Positions 44,576 to 53,693 of a DNA stretch of 64,000 nucleotides are shown one piece after another (positions within the stretch are counted from its first letter, which is position 1; each line of letters opens with the position of its first letter). Under the pieces are notes generated by a model that searched no databases, was not told the DNA's origin, and saw only the letters and a program-made list of their open reading frames with translations. Origin of the DNA: Hyphomicrobiaceae bacterium. GTDB lineage: Bacteria > Pseudomonadota > Alphaproteobacteria > Rhizobiales > Ancalomicrobiaceae. Location of the stretch: the NCBI GenBank assembly GCA_016793065.1, contig JAEULV010000099.1, forward strand, positions 38,357 to 102,356, given 5' to 3'. A program made the position numbers and the translations under genes.

Positions 44576-46105
44576 ATGAGCGATGAGATGAACGTCCTGT
44601 TCGTGACCCTTGACCAGTGGCGGGCCGATTGTGTCGGCGCCTTCGGCCATCCCGTGGTCAAGACCCCGAATATCGATGCGGTGGCCCGCCGCGGCGTCGG
44701 CTTTCGACGCCACTACACCAACGCGGTGCCGTGCTCGCCGGCGCGCGCCTGCCTCTATACCGGCCTGCACCAGCAGACCAACCGCGTCGTCCGCAACGGC
44801 ACGCCGCTCGACCGGCGCCATCTCACCATCGCCCAGGCGGTGCGCCGCGCCGGCTACGATCCGACCCTGTTCGGCTATACCGACACCGGCGCCGACCCGC
44901 GCGACTATGCCGCCAACGACCCATGGCTGAAGACCTATGAGGGCGTTCTGCCCGGCATGACGCCGCGCGTGCGCCTGCCGGAGGATCTGCACAGCTGGGG
45001 CTCATGGCTGAAGGCGCGTGGCCATGCCGTGCCCCGCCGGCTGACGGATTTGTGGCTGCCCCGCACCGGCCCCTCCGACACGCCGGGCGCCGCCCCGCCG
45101 ATCTGGAGCGCCGACGAAACCCAGGCCGCCTATCTCGTCGACGAGGCGATCCGCTGGCACAGCGAGCAGCGCGGGCCGTGGTTCTGCCACCTGTCGCTGT
45201 TGTCGCCGCATCCGCCCTGGATCGCGCCCGAGCCCTGGCATTCGATGTATGATCCACTCGACGGGCCGGATTTCATCCGCCCGGCCGACTGGCGCGAGGT
45301 CGAGCGCAGCCACCCCTTCGCCGCCTATGCCTTCAGGAACATGCAGCGCCACAAGTTCGTCTACGGCGCCCGCGGCGCCACCATGGACTGGAGCGAGGCC
45401 GAACAGCGCCGAATCCGCGCCATCTACTGGGGGCTGATCACCGAGGCCGACGCCCAGCTCGGACGCCTCCTAGCCGCCATTGACGCTGCCGGCCAGACCC
45501 AGGACACCCTCGTCATCCTCACCGCCGACCATGCCGAACAGCTGGGCGATCACCACTACTGGGGCAAGCTCGGCTATTACGACCAGAGCTACGCCATCCC
45601 GCTGATCGTCGCCGACCCGCGCCGCCCGGAAGCCCACAACACCACCGTCAATGCCTTCACCGAGGCCGTCGACGTCATGCCGACCATTCTCGACCTGATG
45701 GGCCTCGACGTGCCCGATCACCTCGACGGCAAGCCGCTGACCCTGTTCCTCGAGGGCACTCCGCCGGCGAAATGGCGCGACGCCGCCCACTGGAGCTTCG
45801 ATTTCCGTGACGTCTCCGACAATTGGCCGCAGGAGATGTTCGAGCGGCCGATGGAGGAACTGTCGCTGCACGTCATCCGCGACGAGCGCTTCAAATATGT
45901 CCACTTCCCCAGCATGCCGCCGCTCCTGTTCGACCTCGCCAGCGATCCGGGCGAGCATGTCAACGTCGCCGACGACCCGGCCTATCGCCTGGCGCGGCTG
46001 GAAATGGCCGAGCGCATGTTGAGCTGGCGCGAAACTCACCTTGACAAGACCATGACCGCCACCGAACTCACCCACGCTGGCGCCGTGACCGCGAAACGAA
46101 CCTGA
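44576..46105 (+). CDS. Sulfatase-like hydrolase, possibly phosphonate/phosphodiester monoester hydrolase
   Basis: About 509 residues, starting MSDEMNVLFVTLDQWRADC after GGAG. The formylglycine motif is NAVPCSPARACLYTG with Cys53, so the mature enzyme would carry FGly. Metal ligands are in TLDQWRAD and TADHAEQLGDHHYWGKLGYY. There is no signal peptide, so it is cytoplasmic. Length, motif and the GDHHYWGK run resemble rhizobial phosphonate monoester hydrolases as much as sulfatases. A separate FGly-generating enzyme is not in the window. Confidence 0.82.
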   Translation: MSDEMNVLFVTLDQWRADCVGAFGHPVVKTPNIDAVARRGVGFRRHYTNAVPCSPARACLYTGLHQQTNRVVRNGTPLDRRHLTIAQAVRRAGYDPTLFGYTDTGADPRDYAANDPWLKTYEGVLPGMTPRVRLPEDLHSWGSWLKARGHAVPRRLTDLWLPRTGPSDTPGAAPPIWSADETQAAYLVDEAIRWHSEQRGPWFCHLSLLSPHPPWIAPEPWHSMYDPLDGPDFIRPADWREVERSHPFAAYAFRNMQRHKFVYGARGATMDWSEAEQRRIRAIYWGLITEADAQLGRLLAAIDAAGQTQDTLVILTADHAEQLGDHHYWGKLGYYDQSYAIPLIVADPRRPEAHNTTVNAFTEAVDVMPTILDLMGLDVPDHLDGKPLTLFLEGTPPAKWRDAAHWSFDFRDVSDNWPQEMFERPMEELSLHVIRDERFKYVHFPSMPPLLFDLASDPGEHVNVADDPAYRLARLEMAERMLSWRETHLDKTMTATELTHAGAVTAKRT

Positions 46106-46222
46106 CCGGCGCGGATGGGTCGCGCGCGCCACGCGACTTGCCCCTCGCCGCCGCCGCGCCGATGGTTTAAGCCGGTCATGTTCGGGACGTGTCGCCCGGG
46201 CGAACCACAGGACCGCGTGGCA

Positions 46223-47326
46223 ATGCGCTACGATTTCCTCGACGCCGTGCGCGGCTTCGCCATCTTGACCATCACCTTCAACCATGTCGGCGACATGGTC
46301 GCCCGCCTCGGTTTCCCGCACCTGCGCATTCCGACGTTGACCCAGACCGACTTTTCCTCGGCGGCCGAACTGTTCGTCATCGTCTCGGGTTTCCTGTTCG
46401 GCGCCGTCTATGCCGGCAACAAGCAGCCCGGCTTCGATCGCGTCTTCGCCCGGCGCTGCCTGCGCCGCATCATCCTGCTCTATGGCGCCAATATCGGGTT
46501 GTTTCTCGCTCTACTCCTGATTGTCGCGCTGGCACCTCCCGCCATCGGCGACGCCACCGGCTTCACCCTCGTTTGGGAAACCAAGCAACCGGTCGTTGAT
46601 TTGCTGCCACGTTTCCTGACGCTGTCCTACGCCCCGTTCGTCACCGACGTCTTCGTCCTCTACATCTATCTGATCGCCCTCACCTTTGCGCTTGAATCCC
46701 TGCCGGTGCCCGACTGGGTCAAGCTGGCGATCTCGATCGCCCTTTTCGCCGGCTTCTATACCCTGAGCCAGAGGCGGATGCAGAACGTCGTCTATCTCGG
46801 CTTCAATCCGCTGACCTGGCAGATCCTGTTCGTCGTACCGGCAATCATCGGCCGTCGCCTGCGCAATGACGACGCGCTTGCACGCCTGTTCCCGCCTCGC
46901 CATGCCGCAGTGCTGTTACTCATCGGTCTGGCGTTGATCGCTCTTTCGGTCCTGATCAGCCTTGGCGATCATGCCCAACTCTATTCGCTCAGCCGCATCC
47001 GGCACGCGTATTTCCAGAAGTTCGGCCTCGGCGTCGGCCGGCTCACCCATGCCGTCCTGGTCTTTGCCACCCTGTCGCTGCTGTTCTGGTGGCTGAAGCC
47101 TCGACTGCCTCGGCTTGTCGCCGTCTTCGCCACCGTTGGCGCGGTGTCGATGCCGGCATTCCTCGCCGGCGCGCTGGCCGCCTATGCACTCGGCACGCTG
47201 TGGTACCTCGCCGGCGGCGGCTTCGCCGTCTACGTCGCCGCCCTAGCCGCTGCCCTTGCCGCCGTCATCGCCTTTGCCTTCGCCTGGCACGCATTCCGAC
47301 GCAGCCGGCGCCCGGCGCCGACCTGA
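46223..47326 (+). CDS. OpgC-type membrane acyltransferase
   Basis: About 367 residues, starting MRYDFLDAVRGFAILTI (a GTG two codons earlier has better AGGA spacing and is possible). About ten membrane segments are predicted. The N-terminal RYDFLDAVRGFAILTITFNHV (in two parts) and the SSAAELFVIVSGFLFG stretch match OpgC, which succinylates osmoregulated periplasmic glucans in proteobacteria. It ends three bases before the stop of the convergent oxoamine synthase, so a role in decorating the adjacent lipid product cannot be excluded. Confidence 0.82.
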   Translation: MRYDFLDAVRGFAILTITFNHVGDMVARLGFPHLRIPTLTQTDFSSAAELFVIVSGFLFGAVYAGNKQPGFDRVFARRCLRRIILLYGANIGLFLALLLIVALAPPAIGDATGFTLVWETKQPVVDLLPRFLTLSYAPFVTDVFVLYIYLIALTFALESLPVPDWVKLAISIALFAGFYTLSQRRMQNVVYLGFNPLTWQILFVVPAIIGRRLRNDDALARLFPPRHAAVLLLIGLALIALSVLISLGDHAQLYSLSRIRHAYFQKFGLGVGRLTHAVLVFATLSLLFWWLKPRLPRLVAVFATVGAVSMPAFLAGALAAYALGTLWYLAGGGFAVYVAALAAALAAVIAFAFAWHAFRRSRRPAPT

Positions 47327-47329
47327 ACC

Positions 47330-48547
47330 TCACACATCCGCCAGCACGGCCGCCGGGGCGAGCGCGGCGGCGACCACCTCGAATACCCGGTCGATATCCG
47401 CCTCGGTATGGGCGGCCGAAATGAAGAACCGGATGCGCGGTTGGTCGGCGCGCACCCCGACATGCACCACCGGCGGCGCATAGATGCCTGCCTCGCCCAA
47501 GGCCCGCGCCACCATCATCGTCGTCGGAATATCCTTGAACAGCAGCGGCACGATGCCGATTCCCATCGCCGAGCCGGTATCGAGCCCGGCCTCCCGTGCC
47601 CGCGCGAGGAAATGCCGCGACAGCGCCTGCAGGCGCCGGGTGCGGCCATTGTCGGCCTCGATCAGCGCCAGCGCCGCATGCGAGGTCGCGGCGATGACCG
47701 GCGACAGCCCGACACTGTAGACAAACCCGGGAAGCGTGTAGCGCAGCCACTCGATCACCTTCGATCGCGCGCAGATGAACCCGCCCGACGACACCAGCGT
47801 CTTCGACAGCGTGCCGATGATCATGTCGATACGCTGCGGATCCTCGCCGAAATGCTCGCAGATGCCGCGCCCCTGCCCGCCCATCACCCCGATCGAATGC
47901 GCCTCGTCGACCATCAGCCAGGCCGCATGCTTCTCCTTGATCGCCAGGAGCCGCGGCAGGTCGACATAGTCGCCGTCCATCGAGTAGAGGCTCTCGACCG
48001 CGATCAGGCAGTAGCGCTTTTCCGCCCGGAACCGCGTCAGCACCTCGTCGAGGTGATCGAGATCGTTGTGTCGGAAGCTGCGCACCTCGGCCCGGCCGGA
48101 CTTGCCGCCCATGACGATGCTGTTGTGCGCCAGCTCGTCCATCACCACCAGATCCTGCGCCCCGACCAGATGCGGGATGAGCGACAGATTGGTCAGATAG
48201 CCGCTGACCAGCGTCAGCGCCGCCTCGGTGCCGACAAACCGGGCGAGATCGCGCTCGAGCGCGGCGTGAAACAGCCGCTCGCCGCCGACCAGCCGCGAGC
48301 CGTTGACCCCGGCGCCATGGATCGCCAGCGCATCCGCCGCCGCCGCCCGCACCCGCGGATGATCGCCGAGGCCGAGATAATCGTAATTGCCGAAGCTCAG
48401 CAGGCGCCCGCCCTGGCGCTCGGCCTGCTCACGCAAGGCATCGATCGGCACGAACCACGGCGTGTCTCCGGTCAGCAGGCCCGAGCCGGCCAACCGCGCC
48501 CGCTTGATCGTGTAATCCTCGAACGCCAAATTCGGCAACGTCGTCAT
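47330..48547 (-). CDS. Alpha-oxoamine synthase, serine palmitoyltransferase-like
   Basis: About 405 residues, starting MTTLPNLAFEDYTIKRARLA. PLP enzyme of the SPT/KBL/BioF/ALAS family: the Schiff-base Lys249 in GTLSKTLVSSGG, PLP ring contacts Asp214/His217 (VDEAHSIG), and His141 (DELAHNS). The N-terminal SFGNYDYLGLGDHPRVRAAA and HGAGVNGSRLVGGE are shared with bacterial SPT. The family condenses an amino acid with an acyl thioester. Context (ACP, ketoacyl synthase, reductase, ceramide-synthase-like GNAT, Lpt-like transporter) favours a long-chain-base type product over biotin, threonine or heme use. It is a single gene, divergent from the next. Confidence 0.85.
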   Translation of the reverse strand: MTTLPNLAFEDYTIKRARLAGSGLLTGDTPWFVPIDALREQAERQGGRLLSFGNYDYLGLGDHPRVRAAAADALAIHGAGVNGSRLVGGERLFHAALERDLARFVGTEAALTLVSGYLTNLSLIPHLVGAQDLVVMDELAHNSIVMGGKSGRAEVRSFRHNDLDHLDEVLTRFRAEKRYCLIAVESLYSMDGDYVDLPRLLAIKEKHAAWLMVDEAHSIGVMGGQGRGICEHFGEDPQRIDMIIGTLSKTLVSSGGFICARSKVIEWLRYTLPGFVYSVGLSPVIAATSHAALALIEADNGRTRRLQALSRHFLARAREAGLDTGSAMGIGIVPLLFKDIPTTMMVARALGEAGIYAPPVVHVGVRADQPRIRFFISAAHTEADIDRVFEVVAAALAPAAVLADV

Positions 48548-48802
48548 TTTCGCTCGCGCCTCGCGCCGCCCGCTCCGCCTGCCAATCCCGGACGGCAACT
48601 GTCAACAGGGTCCGGTTCGGCCCGTCGCATATGTCAACAACTGTTAACATTCGCGCAAGTAGGCGCGGAACGTTCAGTTCGCACTATGAACCACTTTCGT
48701 CATCGACTGGGGCGTCGGTTGAAGCCGCCCGGCGCCTCGCCTATGGTGCCGCCGCCTTCACAGCCACAACCGACCGTCCGATCAAAAGGCCGTAGCCCGC
48801 CG

Positions 48803-50440
48803 ATGACAAGTCGCTTCCTCAGCCACCCGCCCGCCGTTGCCGGCAGCGTTGCCAGGGATCCGGCTGATCCTGTCATCGCAACCCGTAGCCTGATCGCCCT
48901 CGCGCTGGGCCTTGGTGTGCTCGCCCTCTGGCCGCTGGCGGTTTTCCCCCATCCCGGTATGCTCGACTACCCCAATCACCTCGCCCGCGCCTTCATTCTC
49001 GGTCGCCTCGACGATCCGCTGCTTGCCGCCCATTACCGCGCCGTCTGGACGCTGGTGCCCAATCTCGGCTTCGATCTGTGGATGCTGGCGCTCGATCCGC
49101 TGATCGGCCTCGACAATGCCGCCCGCCTGTTCATCGCGCTGGCGCCGATCCTGACCACCGTCGGCGTCTTCGCCCTCGCCTGGACGATCCACCGGCGCAT
49201 CACCCCGCTGCAGCTCCTCGCCCTGCCGTTGATCTACAATTCCGCCTTCACCAAGGGCTTCCTCGGCTTCAACATGTCGATGGGCATCGCCCTCATCGCC
49301 GCCGCCTGCTGGCAGGGACTGGGCGAGCGCCGCGCCGGCCTGCGGCTTTTCATCGCAACCCTGTTCTCGACCCTTCTCTACGTCGTCCATCTCGGCGGCT
49401 TCGGCGCCTACGGCATCTGGGTCGCCGGAACCCGCCTGCGCGACCTCTGGCTCTGCCGCGCCGACCCGGCCGCCCGCCGGACCTGGCTCCTGACCACCGC
49501 CCGCGACGCCACCCAGGTCATCCCCGTCGGCGCCCTCTTGATCCTGGGGCGCCTCGCGCCGGTCGAGCCGACCACCTTCGACACCACTTCGCGCGGCTTT
49601 GAAATCCCGCCCGTCCGACTGGCACAAATCGAAACCCTCATGGATATCGGCCCGGTCTGGCTGACCGCGCCACCGCTCGTGATCCTCATCGGCTTCCTTG
49701 TCCTTGCGCTGACGACGCGCCGCCTCGCCATCGCCCCGATCGTCGCCGTTCCGGTCGCCATCAGCCTCGTGCTGTTCTTCGCCCTGCCCAACACCTTTCA
49801 GGGCATCTACTTCGCCGCCTGGCGCGCCTTGTTCGTCGCCGCCTGTTTCCTGATCGCCGGCCTCACGCCCACGGCCGGCTTCGGTCGCGGCACGTTGCTG
49901 CTGCTCACGGCCTGCCTGACCGTGGTGCTCGCCTTCGCCTCGATCGTCACGGCGGGCTATTGGGACGAAACCCGCCGCGCCCGCGCCGACGTGTTGGAGA
50001 TCCTCGCCCCGATCCCCGACGGCTCGCGGGTCTTCTTCGCCCAGACCGATCGCCGCACCCGCAGCGGCAAGCGCGCCGCCGCCAATCTCTATCACGTCAC
50101 CGCCCACGCCGTGATTTCCAAGCGCATCCTGCTGCAGTTCCTCTTCACCAACCCGACCCAGCAACCCTTGCGCTTCGTCGACGACGCCATCCAGAGCGCG
50201 CCGGACCATTCCTCCAACACCCTCGGCGACGCCCTGCGCACCTTCAAGCGCGACGCCCGGCCGTTTCCGCCGCATCTCGACCGCTTCGACTATATCCTGA
50301 CCCAGGGCGCCGACGACCCGCGCCAGTTCGATCTGATGTGGGGGCGCGATATCGAGGTGATCGCCCGGGTCGGCGGCTACTGGCTCGCCCGCCCCGGCCG
50401 GCTGATCGATCAGGCGCCGGCGAACGTGCCGCCCAGATAG
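48803..50440 (+). CDS. Polytopic membrane protein, GT-C-glycosyltransferase-like, paralogue 1
   Basis: About 545 residues from MTSRFLSHPP; earlier in-frame ATGs at 48687 and 48744 lack good leaders. About ten to twelve membrane segments, then a soluble C-terminal domain (about 400-545). After TM1 lies MLDYPNHLARAFIL, followed by LVPNLGFDLWM. The same two motifs recur in the minus-strand protein at 55932-57599. An acidic DYP.HL loop after TM1 is the GT-C pattern for lipid-phosphate-sugar donors. The 3' end overlaps the convergent LptB-type gene by 31 bases. Function is inferred: sugar transfer on the periplasmic side. Confidence 0.68.
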   Translation: MTSRFLSHPPAVAGSVARDPADPVIATRSLIALALGLGVLALWPLAVFPHPGMLDYPNHLARAFILGRLDDPLLAAHYRAVWTLVPNLGFDLWMLALDPLIGLDNAARLFIALAPILTTVGVFALAWTIHRRITPLQLLALPLIYNSAFTKGFLGFNMSMGIALIAAACWQGLGERRAGLRLFIATLFSTLLYVVHLGGFGAYGIWVAGTRLRDLWLCRADPAARRTWLLTTARDATQVIPVGALLILGRLAPVEPTTFDTTSRGFEIPPVRLAQIETLMDIGPVWLTAPPLVILIGFLVLALTTRRLAIAPIVAVPVAISLVLFFALPNTFQGIYFAAWRALFVAACFLIAGLTPTAGFGRGTLLLLTACLTVVLAFASIVTAGYWDETRRARADVLEILAPIPDGSRVFFAQTDRRTRSGKRAAANLYHVTAHAVISKRILLQFLFTNPTQQPLRFVDDAIQSAPDHSSNTLGDALRTFKRDARPFPPHLDRFDYILTQGADDPRQFDLMWGRDIEVIARVGGYWLARPGRLIDQAPANVPPR

Positions 50441-51141
50441 ATCTGCCGCACGCCGATGTCGGCGATGATCTCGGCCGGCGTGCCGCTCATGAACATCTGC
50501 CCGTTGTGAATGACATAGGCCCGGTCGACCACGTCCAGCAATTCGCGCGCGTGATGGTCGGTGATCAAGACGCCGATCCCCAGCGACGTCAGCAGCCGCA
50601 ACAGCTCGCGCACCCCTTCGACCGCGATCGGATCGATCCCGGCGAACGGCTCGTCGAGCAGCACGATGCCCGGATTGCTCGCCATCGTCCGCGCGATCTC
50701 GCATCGCCGCCGTTCGCCGCCCGACAGCTGCGCCGCCTTGTGCCGGCGTAGTTCGCCGAGCCGGAACAGCTCCAAGAGCCCGTCGAGCGCCGCCTGCCGC
50801 CGGGCCCGGTCGAGATCCTGCACCTCGAGTGCGATCAGGATATTGTCCTCGACGCTCAGCCGCCCGAACAGCGACGGCTCCTGCGGCAGATAGCCAAGCC
50901 CGCGCCGCGCCCGCTCATGCACCGGCAGATGGGTGACATCCTCGCCGTCGAGCAGGATCGCGCCGCTGTCGGGCACGTCGATGCCGACCAGCAGCCGGAA
51001 CGTCGACGTCTTGCCGGCGCCGCCCGGCCCGAGGATGCCGACAACCTCGCCGCGCGCCACCCGCAGGCTGATCGCCTCGACCAGCATGAACCCGTCGACC
51101 GTCTTGCCGATCCCGACCGCTTCCAGCACCTTGCGCTCCAC
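50410..51141 (-). CDS. LptB-type ABC ATP-binding protein
   Basis: About 243 residues from GTG with GAGG five bases upstream. Walker A is GPGGAGKTS (38-46, where GPNGAGKTT is usual), signature LSGGERRRCEIARTM, Walker B IVLLDEPFAGIDPIAV, the LptB hallmark, and the switch His in ITDHHARELLD. LptB drives extraction of lipopolysaccharide with LptF/G. Here a divergent LptF/LptG-like pair is encoded 6.6 kb away in the same locus, so this is probably a paralogue dedicated to another lipid. No LptC, LptA or rpoN, usual neighbours of housekeeping lptB, is adjacent. Confidence 0.85.
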   Translation of the reverse strand: MERKVLEAVGIGKTVDGFMLVEAISLRVARGEVVGILGPGGAGKTSTFRLLVGIDVPDSGAILLDGEDVTHLPVHERARRGLGYLPQEPSLFGRLSVEDNILIALEVQDLDRARRQAALDGLLELFRLGELRRHKAAQLSGGERRRCEIARTMASNPGIVLLDEPFAGIDPIAVEGVRELLRLLTSLGIGVLITDHHARELLDVVDRAYVIHNGQMFMSGTPAEIIADIGVRQIYLGGTFAGA

Positions 51142-51285
51142 CTTCGCCTCGCGCCCTTATAGGCCACGCCGCCGCTCCGGTCGACGCCCGAACCGGCCGG
51201 CGCGACACCCCGGCCGGCTTGCGCCGCGACCGATTCTGCGCCACGCACTGTCGTCGATCACCGTCACAACGCCGCAGGACCCGCC

Positions 51286-52527
51286 TTGCGCATCCTCATC
51301 TGGGCCACCCATCCGCAATTCGACATTCTCGCCCTCGCCGCGCATCTCGATCATTGCGCCGACGTCGAAATGCTGATCGTCGCGCGCGGGCTTGCCGCCT
51401 TTCGCGCCGGCCCGTTCGCGCGAGCCCGGCCGATGCGGGCGCCGATGCTGGATTTCGCCGATCCGACCGTCGCCGCGCGGGTGCGCGCGTTCGGCGCCGA
51501 TGTCGCCATCGCCGACAACCGCCTGCCGCCGCGCGGCGCCGCGCCCGCCCTCGTCTGGACCGGCCACGGGCTTGGCTGGAAGAATGCCGGCCCGGCCGAT
51601 CTGTGGACGTTGCGGCGCGGCATCCAGCACTTCACCGGCGTCGATCCGACCGGACCCAATCCGCACGCGCTGGTGCTCTGCCATGGCGCCGGCGACCGCG
51701 CCTGGCGCATCGACAAGTGGCGATTCCACCCCGACGTCTGCCGGCTGATCGGCATGCCCTTCGCCGACCTGATGGCCGATCCGCCCTATGACTGCGCCGC
51801 GCTGCAATCCGACTACCGCATCGATCTTGCCCGCAAAACCGTGCTCCTCAACATCACCTGGCACTATGGCGGCGTCTTCGCCCAGCCCGCCGGCGTCCTC
51901 GCCCGGCTGCGGCGCCTGGTCGATCCGGCCCTTGGCCGCGACCGCGACTTCGCCTTCGTCGAGGAACTTGCCGCCGCCGTCGCCGAGCGCGATGCCAATC
52001 TGCTGTTCTGCCTGCACGAACGCGGCCGCTATGCCCCGGCCATGGTCGACCGCTTCACCGCCATCGCCGGCCGGCACCGCAATGTCGAGCTGAAGTTCAA
52101 GGACGAACGCCCCGACAATCTCGCCGATCTGCTGATTGCCGATGTGATGGTCTCCAACTACTCGTCCTTCATCACGCCGTTTTATCTGCGCGGCCGGCCC
52201 GCCATCCACATTCGCCCGGTGCGCCAACCCGACATGCGCTTCGATTTCGCCATGCTGACCTTCGCCGGATTGTGGGCCCGCCGCGCCGCCGCCGATCGCG
52301 GCGCCTACATGCTGTCGCTCGACGACACCGGCGGCCCGATCGTCGACACCGCCGAAGCCGCCATCGGCGCCGTCCTCCATGGCCTCGACCATCCGGACGA
52401 CGGCATCGCCCCCACCCGCGCCTGGCTCGATCGCCACCTCCACCGCCCGCCGGGCGGCGCCTCCGCCAACCTCCTGGGCGAAATCCGCGCCCTCGTCGCC
52501 CGCAGCCGCGAGGCGCGACGCCCGTGA
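51286..52527 (+). CDS. CDP-glycerol glycerophosphotransferase-like (TagB/TagF) GT-B enzyme
   Basis: About 413 residues from TTG with AGGA seven bases upstream (product MRILIWATHPQFDILAL). The N-terminal half is Rossmann-like with VWTGHGLGWKN. The C-terminal half has FCLHERGRYAP, ELKFKDERPDNLADLLIAD (in one stretch) and MVSNYSSFITPFYLRGRPAI, which match the H-x(n)-D..SD/NYSS site of CDP-glycerol transferases. That would add a glycerophosphate-like group to the product. It starts a coupled run of three transferases (GTGA overlap with the next gene). Confidence 0.65.
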   Translation: MRILIWATHPQFDILALAAHLDHCADVEMLIVARGLAAFRAGPFARARPMRAPMLDFADPTVAARVRAFGADVAIADNRLPPRGAAPALVWTGHGLGWKNAGPADLWTLRRGIQHFTGVDPTGPNPHALVLCHGAGDRAWRIDKWRFHPDVCRLIGMPFADLMADPPYDCAALQSDYRIDLARKTVLLNITWHYGGVFAQPAGVLARLRRLVDPALGRDRDFAFVEELAAAVAERDANLLFCLHERGRYAPAMVDRFTAIAGRHRNVELKFKDERPDNLADLLIADVMVSNYSSFITPFYLRGRPAIHIRPVRQPDMRFDFAMLTFAGLWARRAAADRGAYMLSLDDTGGPIVDTAEAAIGAVLHGLDHPDDGIAPTRAWLDRHLHRPPGGASANLLGEIRALVARSREARRP

Positions 52528-53693
52528 CCGCCACCCCGCCCACCGCGCTCGACCGGCAACGCCCGCGCGCCCTGCGCGTGCTGCTGGTCACCGCCGCCTA
52601 TAACCACATCCTCGACGGCGTCGCGCTCACCCTCAACCGGCTGGTGGAATACCTGCTGCGTCACGGCGTCGAGGTGCTGGTCTTCGCCCCCGTCGGCCCG
52701 GTCGCGGCCATCGCCCATCACGGCGAACTGGTCGAGGCCCCGTCAATCGCCGCCCCCGGCCGGCCGGAATACCGCGCCTGCCTCGGCCTGACCGCCGGGC
52801 TGCGCCGGCGCTGGGCTGAATTCGCCCCCGACATCGTCCACATCGCCGTGCCTGATCTCCTCGGCTTTCAGGCGCAACGCCACGCCCTGCGCCTCGGCAT
52901 CCCGGTGGTCGCCTCCTACCACACCCGCTACGAGACCTATCTCGACCACTACCGCCTCGGCTTTCTGGAGCGGCCGCTGGTCGCCTATTTCGACTGGTTC
53001 TATCGGCGCTGCCGGCAACTGCATGTGCCTTCGGCCTCGATGATCGACGCGCTCCGCGCCCGCAACCTCACCGGCGACATCCGCCTGTGGACGCGCGGCG
53101 TCGATGCGGAACGCTACGCGCCGAGCCGCCGCAGCGACGACTGGCGCCGGCGCCAGGGCTTCGCCCCGGACGAAATCGTCGTCGCCTTTGTCGGCCGGCT
53201 GGTGCGGGAAAAGCGCCTCGATACGCTCATCAGTATGTTCGAGGCCCTCGCCCGTCGCGGCGTCGCCGTCCGCCCGCTTCTCGTCGGCGATGGTCCCGAG
53301 CGCGCCGCCGTCGCCCGCGCCCTGCCCGGCGCCCGGCTGGTCGGCTTCCTCGCCGGCGACGAACTCGCCACCGCCTATGCCTCCGCCGACATCTTCGTGT
53401 TCCCCAGCGACACCGAAACCTTCGGCAATGTCACGCTCGAAGCCATGGCGAGCGGCCTGCCGACCGTCTGCGCCGATGCCACCGGCAGCCGCTCGCTGGT
53501 GATCGAGGCCGCGACCGGGCACCTCGTCGACCCCGACCGCCCCGACCTGTTCGCCGATCGCGTCGCCGCCCTCGCGCAGGACGCCGCGCTGCGCCGGCGC
53601 CTCGGCGCCGCCGGTCGCGCCCGCGCCGTCGCCATGAGCTGGGACGCCGCCATGGCGCCGATCCTGGCCGGTTACCGGGAGCTGGCGCCATGA
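52524..53693 (+). CDS. Family 4 glycosyltransferase (GT-B)
   Basis: About 389 residues from a GTG overlapping the preceding stop. The acceptor side has AAYNHILDGVALTLNRLVEY and VASYHTRYETYLDHYR. The donor side has FVGRLVREKRLDTLI, LLVGDGPERAAV, and FVFPSDTETFGNVTLEAMASG (in two parts) with the E-x7-E motif. It is clearly related to the GT4 at 21066-22112 (HTRYE/HTRFP and ETFGN/DTFGN motifs). It is a soluble, probably membrane-associated enzyme that glycosylates a lipid head group. Confidence 0.87.
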   Translation: MTATPPTALDRQRPRALRVLLVTAAYNHILDGVALTLNRLVEYLLRHGVEVLVFAPVGPVAAIAHHGELVEAPSIAAPGRPEYRACLGLTAGLRRRWAEFAPDIVHIAVPDLLGFQAQRHALRLGIPVVASYHTRYETYLDHYRLGFLERPLVAYFDWFYRRCRQLHVPSASMIDALRARNLTGDIRLWTRGVDAERYAPSRRSDDWRRRQGFAPDEIVVAFVGRLVREKRLDTLISMFEALARRGVAVRPLLVGDGPERAAVARALPGARLVGFLAGDELATAYASADIFVFPSDTETFGNVTLEAMASGLPTVCADATGSRSLVIEAATGHLVDPDRPDLFADRVAALAQDAALRRRLGAAGRARAVAMSWDAAMAPILAGYRELAP

